Position numbers and translations under genes: made by a program. The notes under the pieces were generated by a model that saw only the letters and a program-made list of their open reading frames with translations, searched no databases and had not been told where the DNA came from. 11,486 bases of DNA from an uncultured Anaerocolumna sp. (GTDB taxonomy: Bacteria > Bacillota > Clostridia > Lachnospirales > Lachnospiraceae): the NCBI GenBank assembly GCA_937901695.1, contig CALDJN010000401.1:1-11486 (forward strand), in the 5' to 3' direction. Shown here piece after piece: positions 5,420 through 11,486 of this stretch (the stretch's first letter is position 1; every line of letters starts with the position of its first letter).

Positions 5420-7336
5420 TTATTTTGTAAAGTAAATCATGTCCTCTTTAAGGAGTTTTGCAATAATTGAGTTAATGTTTCCATAATAGTAATAATTTTG
5501 TTGTACCGTATTTAATTCTGCATCAGCCAAGCTTAATTTCGGATCATAAATACGAAGAGGTGATGTCTTTTCAATTACAGGTATATAGGCACACAAATCA
5601 TTTGCCAGAACCATAAATTCCTCCGTAAGTTTCTTTGTATCGCTAGGGTCTGTTGCGTTAAATAATTCATTGAGCATGTTAGTTACATTATATTCTTTTC
5701 CTGTTGTAGGAGCTGTCATAATAATATCCTTACCTGGTTCAACCTTAGGCCATCCTGCTCTTACATTGGTAAACAGTCCATAGTAAGTTTCCCAAGGATG
5801 TGCGTAAGAATCTGCACCTGCCATGAATACGCAGGAAATCATCTTTTCATCTGATTTAGTAAAATCATTCCATACACCAAATTCCATTGGTTTAAAATCA
5901 ATATTAAAACCAAAATCAGTAAGCATAGTGCTCATTGCCTCTGCTGTCATCATAAAAGAAGGCCAGGTGTTAACGGTAGCTATAGATATTACAGGAGTTT
6001 CACCCTTATCATCCATCCATTTGCCGTTTTCTTTTTTCCAACCGATACTGGAAAGAAGTTCTTCTGCTTTCTCAGGATTGTAGCCGTAGTCAGTTAGTGT
6101 ATCCATAAAACCTTCATTGGTATAAATGTCCTGTAAAGAAGGAAGCAATGGACTGTTCTTTGTATCACCCATAAAGCTTCCAGGTTCAGCTACGGAAATC
6201 AATGCTCTTCTGTCCGTTGCTAAGGAGATTGCTTTTCTTACTTCAGGAATATTCAAAGGATAGTTATTTACATTCATTGTATAACCGATACTTGACATCT
6301 GAGGTATAAATACTTTTCTCATAGTATCTGCATACTTTTTGTCTATCTGAGCTGACATATCCACATTCAAGCCACCATTTTCAACGGTGTACTCTCCTGC
6401 CAGTATAGCAGTTGAAAATGCCTGAGGATTGCCAGCGCGTAAGCCGCGGATATTTTCAATTAAAGGAGTTTTCCTGTAGTTTTTGTTTACGACAAAGAGA
6501 ACCTCTGAAGTGTTATACTTATCAATTACATATTGTCCGGAGAATACTGCTTCGTTTGGAGCAGGTTTATAACTAAGCAGCTCTTCATTCACAATTGCAA
6601 GTTGAGCAGAGCCCTCTTCTGTCATCTTATACATATTGGCTGCTTCGTCATAGGTTCTTCCATTTTCTGCGATTTCTTTGTATTTCTCTGCATATTCACC
6701 GTAAATTTCATTGGGAGTCATAATTGCTACGTAGAGAGAAATATTTAGTACTAATGGACTCTCTGTACAGAAGGTAATGCGAACAGATAAATCATCCAGT
6801 TTTTCAAGTTTTTCGATATAGTTCCATATGGTACCTCTACCCACACTACAATAGTACTGTGTCATAAGGTCATCTGCATTTAGGTCTGTACCGTCACTCC
6901 ATTTAAGATTCGGTAAAAGCTTCATTGTAAGAACTTTATCTGTAAAATCGTAACTTTCTAGTAAAGAGGTCTTAAAGGTTCTCTCTGGAAATGGTGCGTA
7001 ATATGCAAGATAATCGAAAACCAAAGGCTGAACGGACCAGTTGATACCTGCAGTATCATAAGGATTTCCATTAAAAGCCGGTGATGAATCTGCATCAATC
7101 AAAGTAGTCAGCGTTTTGGTTTTATCTACCTCACCTTCAACTACCATGGTAAGATCATTGTCTATAGCAGGAAGTATAACCTCTCCATTGCCGGAAGCTT
7201 CTTTTCCAGCAGTACTTACATTTGTTTCTTCATTTTCCTTACCCTTTTTATCGGATGATTTACATCCTGTTAATGCTGTTATAGCCATTGCGGTGCATAA
7301 AGTTAATGTTAGCAACCTTTTAAAATTAATTTTCAT
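5420..7336 (-). CDS. Extracellular solute-binding protein, family 5 (DppA/OppA type), lipoprotein
   Basis: Substrate receptor of the peptide-type ABC transporter, anchored on the outer face of the membrane. The first 24 residues are a lipoprotein signal peptide (MKINFKRLL, hydrophobic core) ending in lipobox LTGC with Cys25 as the lipidated residue, followed by a Ser/Lys/Glu/Gly-rich linker to about residue 60. Family 5 features include LLESYDFTDKVLTMKLLPNLKWSDGTDLNADD (about 126-157), and the later RKAISLATDRRALI and YNPEKAEELLSSIGW blocks. At 638 residues it is longer than typical OppA/DppA (about 540). ATG at 7334-7336 follows GGAGGAGAG. Ligand is not readable from sequence; position directly before murQ suggests muropeptides or cell-wall peptides. 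Confidence 0.93.
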   Translation of the reverse strand: MKINFKRLLTLTLCTAMAITALTGCKSSDKKGKENEETNVSTAGKEASGNGEVILPAIDNDLTMVVEGEVDKTKTLTTLIDADSSPAFNGNPYDTAGINWSVQPLVFDYLAYYAPFPERTFKTSLLESYDFTDKVLTMKLLPNLKWSDGTDLNADDLMTQYYCSVGRGTIWNYIEKLEKLDDLSVRITFCTESPLVLNISLYVAIMTPNEIYGEYAEKYKEIAENGRTYDEAANMYKMTEEGSAQLAIVNEELLSYKPAPNEAVFSGQYVIDKYNTSEVLFVVNKNYRKTPLIENIRGLRAGNPQAFSTAILAGEYTVENGGLNVDMSAQIDKKYADTMRKVFIPQMSSIGYTMNVNNYPLNIPEVRKAISLATDRRALISVAEPGSFMGDTKNSPLLPSLQDIYTNEGFMDTLTDYGYNPEKAEELLSSIGWKKENGKWMDDKGETPVISIATVNTWPSFMMTAEAMSTMLTDFGFNIDFKPMEFGVWNDFTKSDEKMISCVFMAGADSYAHPWETYYGLFTNVRAGWPKVEPGKDIIMTAPTTGKEYNVTNMLNELFNATDPSDTKKLTEEFMVLANDLCAYIPVIEKTSPLRIYDPKLSLADAELNTVQQNYYYYGNINSIIAKLLKEDMIYFTK

Positions 7337-7369
7337 GTTCTCTCCTCCAAATAAAATTATGATTATAAA

Positions 7370-7411
7370 TTAGAAACTTTTCATATTTGTAAAACAATCT
7401 TGATTTTTCAT
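7370..7411 (-). CDS. 13-codon frame with strong ribosome site before the binding-protein gene
   Basis: AAAAAAGGAGGGTAGT precedes ATG at 7409-7411; the frame is MKNQDCFTNMKSF and then TAA, 34 nt before the binding-protein ATG. The ribosome site is stronger than that of several real genes here, so ribosomes may load. It may be a leader peptide, the remnant of a gene start, or chance. Confidence 0.3.
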   Translation of the reverse strand: MKNQDCFTNMKSF

Positions 7412-7470
7412 ACTACCCTCCTTTTTTAATATTTGAAATTAGTAAAACAGTGTATGAAATCTCTGCTTTC

Positions 7471-7722
7471 CTATTCCTTATCACCATATTTTTTATTAAA
7501 AATCCTTCCCGCAATAAATGCTACGGCATTAATGCCTATCACCATAAAATAAATCACGTTTGTTTCCGGTCTGCTGCCAGTTAGTAAAAATGCTATAATG
7601 CTTACGATTAACAGTGCTCCGGAACAGATACTGATATAATTCACAAAATGAGCGACCTCTTCTAAATCAATGTCTACTCTTCTGTTTCTGTTTTCTTCAT
7701 GCATTCTTCTGCCCGATGACAT
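7471..7722 (-). CDS. Small two-helix membrane protein of the transporter operon
   Basis: An 83-residue protein with a charged N-terminus (MSSGRRMHEENRNRRVDIDLEE, written here as residues 1-22 in outline: basic, then acidic) and two hydrophobic helices at about 28-48 and 55-73, ending in a basic/acidic tail (FNKKYGDKE). I do not recognise the family. The start at 7720-7722 is set by GGAGGG 8 nt upstream, which lies inside dppF, so the gene overlaps the dppF 3' end by 49 bases. It is translated from the same mRNA between the ATPase and the binding-protein genes. It may be an accessory subunit or a stability factor of the ABC transporter; that is inference from position only. Confidence 0.75.
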   Translation of the reverse strand: MSSGRRMHEENRNRRVDIDLEEVAHFVNYISICSGALLIVSIIAFLLTGSRPETNVIYFMVIGINAVAFIAGRIFNKKYGDKE

Positions 7723-8675
7723 GCAACTATCCCTCCATTCAATTTACGCAACTTGGGTTCCTCCTGCATACAGATATCTTTATAATAAGGGCATCTTGGA
7801 TGAAACTTACACCCTTCCGGAAGATTTAACAAATCTGGCATATCCAGTGAGCGCAGGGGAAGTTCTTTTGCAAATTCGCTTCTGCGGGAATCCGCTTCTG
7901 GTACAGCTGCTACCAGTGCCTGAAAATAAGGATGCATGGGGTTCTTTATTGCCTCCTGTATCTTATTGCTTTCAATCATTCTTCCCAGATACATAACCAT
8001 TATTTTGCCATGAGCGGCAATATATCTTGCCGTTCCCAAATCATGGGTAATATAAATAAATGAAATCTTATACTTTTGATTCATTTTTGCCATTAAATTA
8101 AGGAGGGAGATTCGCAGAGAAACATCAACCATGGATACCGGTTCATCTGCTACAATCAGCTTCGGTCTCACTGACAAAGCCCTCGCAAGAAGGATTCTCT
8201 GTCTTTGTCCACCCGACAATTGGTGAGGATATTTTTCAAGAAATAACTCTGGCGGATTCAAACCAACTTCATTAAAATACTCAAACAGAATATCCAGTGC
8301 TTCTTCATTATTCTTAGCAAGCTTGTGGCGCAATAAAGGAAGTATCAGTGACTGGGCAATTGTCTTATTGGGATTAAGTGCCGCATAGGAGTCCTGATGA
8401 ACCATCTGAACACCTAGCCTGTATTCCTGGTATTCCTTCTTAGATAATTTATGTATATCCTTTCCATGAAAAAGGACTTCCCCTTTGGTAGGCCTATAAA
8501 TATCTGCAATCACCTTTCCTAAGGTAGTTTTACCACAGCCGCTTTCTCCTACGACCGCAATGATTTCTCCCTCATCAATGGTCAGGTTCATACCAACCAA
8601 AGCATTGACAGAACCTTTTTTCTTACCCTTTGATGCAAAGCTTATATCAACATTGTTCAATTCAATTAATGACAT
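7674..8675 (-). CDS. dppF: Peptide ABC transporter ATP-binding protein (DppF/OppF type)
   Basis: One of two different ATPases that energise the transporter on the cytoplasmic face. With the chosen start it has 333 residues: Walker A GESGCGKTT (43-51), Q-loop Gln94, signature LSGGQ (153-157), Walker B LIVADE (173-178), switch His211. The C-terminal oligo/dipeptide extension has GCKFHPRCPYYKDIC and a later VACH, giving Cys289, 295, 302 and 319; in some peptide transporters such cysteines hold an iron-sulfur cluster. The ATG at 8673-8675 is preferred because GAAGGTGAAAG sits 7-8 nt upstream and the overlap with dppD is then 10 nt; an in-frame ATG at 8705 lacks such a site. The 3' end overlaps the small membrane-protein gene. 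Substrate cannot be told apart among peptide, opine or nickel types from this subunit. Confidence 0.93.
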   Translation of the reverse strand: MSLIELNNVDISFASKGKKKGSVNALVGMNLTIDEGEIIAVVGESGCGKTTLGKVIADIYRPTKGEVLFHGKDIHKLSKKEYQEYRLGVQMVHQDSYAALNPNKTIAQSLILPLLRHKLAKNNEEALDILFEYFNEVGLNPPELFLEKYPHQLSGGQRQRILLARALSVRPKLIVADEPVSMVDVSLRISLLNLMAKMNQKYKISFIYITHDLGTARYIAAHGKIMVMYLGRMIESNKIQEAIKNPMHPYFQALVAAVPEADSRRSEFAKELPLRSLDMPDLLNLPEGCKFHPRCPYYKDICMQEEPKLRKLNGGIVACHRAEECMKKTETEE

Positions 8676-9679
8676 TGCTCTTTCACCTTCTTCCAATGAG
8701 GGCATAGTGTAAGCTGTTCGTTACCCACATCTATCATGTCCGTAATATTAATTTCTTCTGATTTGCATACCCCGTCATTACTTAAAAAACATCTAGGACC
8801 AAACCTGCATCCTTTGGGCAGTTCCAATAGATTAGGTGGATAACCGGTAATGGCTTTACGTTTTGTAATATCGTCTTTTAGAGATGGAACAGCGTTCATT
8901 AGTCCAAAGGTGTAGGAATGGGAAGGTTTGCTGAATACATCTTCCACCTTTCCATACTCCACCAGCTGCCCGCAGTACATGACCCCAATCCGGTCCACCA
9001 CCGATCCTATAATAGAAACATCATGAGTCATAAAAATCATTGTAATGCCTGTTTCCTCATGAATTTTTCGTAAAATATCAATAATATACCACTGGGTAAT
9101 TACATCTAATGCTGTGGTTGGCTCGTCCAAAATAATAATATCCGGTTCCAATAGCAGGCTTAAGGCAATGATTGTCCTCTGCTTCATTCCTCCAGATAAT
9201 TGATGAGGATAACTATTTAGGATTCTCTCTTCCAGCCTCACCTGGGACAGCAGCATAGCCGCCTTTTCCAGTATCTTTTTCTTTGTCAGTTTCTTATCCG
9301 TATCATGTGCCATAGCAGTTTCAATAAAATGATCTTTTACCTTCAAGGTCGGGTTTAATACATTCTGAGCTGCCTGAAATACCGTGGTAATATTGGTCCA
9401 TCGGTGCTTGGCATATTCATGTTCGGATAATTTCAACAAATCTATAATCTCGCCTTTTTGGGTATGATAAAGTATTTCACCTCTGGCGATTCTGCCGGGT
9501 GCACGTATGGTTTTTAAAATGCCGGAAGCAAGAGTAGTTTTTCCACTTCCACTTTCTCCGATAATACCTATGATATCTCCTCTATTGAAATTAACTGAAA
9601 CATCATCACAGGCACGTATTATCCCTCGGTTTGTTTGAAAATCAATACATAAATTCTTAATTTCTAAGATTGGATCCAT
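8666..9679 (-). CDS. dppD: Peptide ABC transporter ATP-binding protein (DppD/OppD type)
   Basis: The second ATPase, 337 residues, partner of the DppF-type protein. Walker A GESGSGKTT (41-49), Q-loop Gln102, signature LSGGM (161-165), Walker B IIILDE (181-186), switch His219. The C-terminal extension has GCRFGPRC ... VC ... LC with Cys291, 297, 305 and 326, the same four-cysteine layout as in the partner. ATG at 9677-9679 follows AAAGGA by 9 nt. It overlaps dppF by 10 nt and is 72 nt after dppC, consistent with one transcript. Confidence 0.93.
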   Translation of the reverse strand: MDPILEIKNLCIDFQTNRGIIRACDDVSVNFNRGDIIGIIGESGSGKTTLASGILKTIRAPGRIARGEILYHTQKGEIIDLLKLSEHEYAKHRWTNITTVFQAAQNVLNPTLKVKDHFIETAMAHDTDKKLTKKKILEKAAMLLSQVRLEERILNSYPHQLSGGMKQRTIIALSLLLEPDIIILDEPTTALDVITQWYIIDILRKIHEETGITMIFMTHDVSIIGSVVDRIGVMYCGQLVEYGKVEDVFSKPSHSYTFGLMNAVPSLKDDITKRKAITGYPPNLLELPKGCRFGPRCFLSNDGVCKSEEINITDMIDVGNEQLTLCPHWKKVKEQCH

Positions 9680-9751
9680 AATTTATTCCTTTCTATATGT
9701 CCTGGATAATGCCACTTCTTTTATTTTCAAGGTCTCTGCCAGTATGTAATT

Positions 9752-10636
9752 TTATACCCTTAGCCGTGGGTTTAGTGCCTCATCCAGACCGGATGCAAAT
9801 AGGAAGCATCCTAATTGAAAGAACACGATTCCAAGTACTGGAGCCAAAAAGTATGCAATAGTTCCTGAGCCCATCAACGCTCCGGTTGCTGTCAGTGAAA
9901 GCTGTATCATCATTCCCCAATGATTTCCCTGGAAAGGCACCAATCCTAAATACATCAGTCCCACGCTTGCCATAATTGCATCCTTCATAATCACTATAAA
10001 GTTTACCGCTATATAGGAAATGATATTGGGTATAATATCGTTCATAATAATATCAATTTTTCGTAAGCCAAGTATTTTACTGGCTTCGATAAATTCCTTA
10101 TGCTTGATGGTAAGAACCTGGGCTCTGATTGCTTTGGCAAGCCCTGCCCATGACCATAGACTAAGCAATACACCAAACATAAATGCATTATTAATTTTTA
10201 TTACCATGGATAATATCATGGTTACCGGAAAACTTGGTATTGTTACAACTACATTGGCCAGCATCATAAGAATTGCATCAAGCTTTCCACCAAACATTCC
10301 AGACAGAATACCAATAGTACATGCTATAAAGATGGATATTACCCCCGCCCAGAATGCCACTAACAGTACGTCTTTGGAGCCTAATATTAATTGAACCAGG
10401 GTATCCTTTCCGGAATAATCTGTCCCCAGAATATGCTCCCTGGAGGGTGGCTTGAGCCTTTGTAGGTAATCCGCCTTGGGTTCTGCCAGCACCATAGGTC
10501 CAACCACTGCTATTCCAAGGAAAACAAGGAGGATAATCAATCCTATCCTTGACATCTTATTATTCCAAATGGTTATGAGAATTTCTTTCATTCCACCAGC
10601 ATTTTTTAATTTATAATTCTTCTCACCTTTTTTCAT
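9752..10636 (-). CDS. dppC: Peptide ABC transporter permease (DppC/OppC type)
   Basis: Inner permease subunit, 294 residues. An N-terminal hydrophobic helix (about 31-51) is followed by the family block HILGTDYSGKDTL (68-80), then five more hydrophobic segments (about 88-114, 121-146, 150-168, 205-232, 258-281). The cytoplasmic coupling (EAA) loop is EFIEASKILGLRKIDIIMND, 181-200, and the C-terminus is the conserved DEALNPRLR. ATG at 10634-10636 has GGAG 7 nt upstream. An unusual 189-bp gap separates it from dppB, where these genes usually touch. Confidence 0.93.
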   Translation of the reverse strand: MKKGEKNYKLKNAGGMKEILITIWNNKMSRIGLIILLVFLGIAVVGPMVLAEPKADYLQRLKPPSREHILGTDYSGKDTLVQLILGSKDVLLVAFWAGVISIFIACTIGILSGMFGGKLDAILMMLANVVVTIPSFPVTMILSMVIKINNAFMFGVLLSLWSWAGLAKAIRAQVLTIKHKEFIEASKILGLRKIDIIMNDIIPNIISYIAVNFIVIMKDAIMASVGLMYLGLVPFQGNHWGMMIQLSLTATGALMGSGTIAYFLAPVLGIVFFQLGCFLFASGLDEALNPRLRV

Positions 10637-10648
10637 TTTTGTACTCCA

Positions 10649-10774
10649 TTACATATCATATCTGCCATAGATGTGATACTGCCACCAACAGGTAGTTGAA
10701 AGAAGTTTTTCGTGGCATCCTTCCTTTATGTATATTTTCTTCCAACCTTCCAACAAGATGCCGCTTTGCGACAT
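10649..10774 (-). CDS. 41-codon candidate small ORF in the dppB-dppC gap
   Basis: ATG at 10772-10774 follows AATGGAGAAGAG; the frame encodes 41 residues (starts MSQSGILLEGWKKIY, with a CWW pair near the end) and stops 12 nt before the dppC ATG. No family resemblance. The unusual residue content and the hairpin at its start argue for chance, the ribosome site and position argue for translation. Confidence 0.25.
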   Translation of the reverse strand: MSQSGILLEGWKKIYIKEGCHEKLLSTTCWWQYHIYGRYDM

Positions 10775-10775
10775 C
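10757..10775 (-). repeat. Small stem-loop between dppB and dppC
   Basis: In the minus-strand transcript GATGTCGC-AAA-GCGGCATC folds to an 8-bp stem with one G-U pair and a 3-nt loop. No T-run follows, so it is not an intrinsic terminator. It could adjust relative expression or mRNA stability between the permease genes. Confidence 0.4.
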
Positions 10776-10825
10776 TCTTCTCCATTCCTATGTATCTAAA
10801 TATCAGGGATTCTGCAGCCCTAAAT

Positions 10826-11446
10826 TTAACCTTCTCTAAGTCTTGGGTTTAAATATTTGTAGAGAAGTTCTGCAATTAAGCTGGATGCTACCACCATGAT
10901 AATAATTACAAAGAACATCCCCTGCATTAATGTATAATCACGTTTTGCAATTGCATTATTTAAGAAATATCCTACTCCAGGGTATAAAAATAAATTTTCA
11001 ATTAAAGGTGAGCCGCCAAATAATAAACCAAAGCTGAGAGCTAAGTTGGTTATCATTGGAAGTATTGCATTCTTACTGAGATAGCTTAATAAAATTCTCC
11101 GGTTAGAAAGACCCCGTACCTGTGCATAGGTGATATAGTCTTCTCCAAGAATACTTAATGAATTTGCTTTCATGGATAAAATCCATCCGGATACCGTAGT
11201 AAGAAAGAATGCCAGTACTGGAAGCACTGCATGTCTTAGTACATCCAGGATAAAAGGCAAGTTAAATCCCATGGTCGTTGCTGTACTGTATGCCCCTCTT
11301 GCTGGAAGCCATCCCAAAGTGACGGAAAATAAAAATACCAGCAAATAAGCTACAACGTAATTGGGTATTGCTCCAAGAATAGATTGATATATAATCAATG
11401 CTGAATTTAAAACTTTTTTTCTTTTCCACGCTATGTATATTCCCAA
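10826..11446 (-). CDS. dppB: Peptide ABC transporter permease (DppB/OppB type), 5' end missing
   Basis: Outer-numbered permease subunit; about 206 C-terminal residues remain of the usual 310-340. Seen are the family blocks RHAVLPVLAFFL (71-82 of the visible part), the EAA coupling loop GEDYITYAQVRGLSNRRILLSYL (about 101-123), the YPGVGYFLNNAIAKRDYTLMQG region (155-176) and a C-terminus NPRLREG like that of DppC. The visible TTG at 11444-11446 is an internal leucine codon, not a start: the family continues upstream. The true frame is lost because the contig folds back on itself from 11448. It is the first visible gene of the minus-strand operon; the promoter and any earlier genes lie outside. 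Confidence 0.92.
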   Translation of the reverse strand: MGIYIAWKRKKVLNSALIIYQSILGAIPNYVVAYLLVFLFSVTLGWLPARGAYSTATTMGFNLPFILDVLRHAVLPVLAFFLTTVSGWILSMKANSLSILGEDYITYAQVRGLSNRRILLSYLSKNAILPMITNLALSFGLLFGGSPLIENLFLYPGVGYFLNNAIAKRDYTLMQGMFFVIIIMVVASSLIAELLYKYLNPRLREG

Positions 11447-11486
11447 TAGAAAAAAAGTTTTAAATTCAGCATTGATTATATATCAA
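11384..11486. repeat. Terminal fold-back inverted repeat (assembly or amplification artefact)
   Basis: Bases 11448-11486 are an exact reverse complement of 11384-11422 (39-bp arms, 25-bp loop at 11423-11447), and the second arm ends at the contig end. The first arm codes for conserved dppB residues in frame, the second introduces a stop codon after 12 codons in the dppB frame, so the second arm is the false copy. Confidence 0.93.

Noticed and set aside
5334..5447. Coding-looking minus-strand stretch (GAEALRDAIPLWESF) after the binding-protein stop
   Set aside because: It is open for only about 37 codons between stops, has no ATG or ribosome site, and I recognise no family. It could be a gene remnant, but the sequence alone does not support a call.
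4327..11446. Plus-strand frames of 64 to 124 codons lying opposite the operon genes
   Set aside because: Each is antisense to a gene with clear family motifs, lacks its own ribosome site and matches no domain.
1..11486. CRISPR arrays, tRNA or rRNA genes, transposases, attachment sites, toxin-antitoxin partner of the MNT-like domain
   Set aside because: None seen on reading both strands. No HEPN or DUF86 gene flanks the transferase-like frame.

Overview
The window is about 11.5 kb of low-GC DNA with strong AAGGAGG-type ribosome sites, frequent TTG starts and Firmicutes-like proteins. It is most likely from a Clostridia-class anaerobe, possibly Lachnospiraceae; this is a judgement from gene content and style, not from a marker gene. 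It is a metagenome or draft contig with artefacts at both ends. Bases 1-21 are Illumina adapter, and the last 39 bases are a reverse-complement copy of 11384-11422 (a fold-back), so the first and last genes are cut by artefact and not by biology.

Left part (22-1900): a truncated tag (3-methyladenine DNA glycosylase I, minus strand) and a stand-alone GyrI-like effector-binding protein (plus strand) diverge from an AT-rich 366-bp intergenic region. A strong hairpin terminator follows the GyrI-like gene. It lies inside the tail of a converging minus-strand reading frame that joins a small MNT-type nucleotidyltransferase to a fragment of an S41 peptidase, which looks like a decayed, chimeric gene end.

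Main part (1904-11447, all minus strand, transcribed right to left): dppB (partial) - dppC - dppD - dppF - small two-helix membrane protein - lipoprotein solute-binding protein - murQ - AmiE-like serine hydrolase - double GNAT acetyltransferase. MurQ cleaves the lactyl ether of MurNAc-6-phosphate. AmiE-like beta-lactamase-fold enzymes of the Bacillus mur cluster cleave peptide from MurNAc. The transporter is of the peptide/opine/nickel type. The set reads as a muropeptide uptake and peptidoglycan-recycling operon in which the amidase, lacking a signal peptide, would act in the cytoplasm on imported MurNAc-peptides. No MurNAc kinase or PTS, NagZ, NamZ or MurR is in the window.

Fine structure worth noting: the AmiE-like protein begins with a 12/36-bp minisatellite encoding a repetitive helical tail; the GNAT gene has its own promoter candidate and a 66-bp tandem duplication of its ribosome site; and four gaps in the operon hold short, Shine-Dalgarno-led reading frames, two of which overlap the next start codon by four bases.
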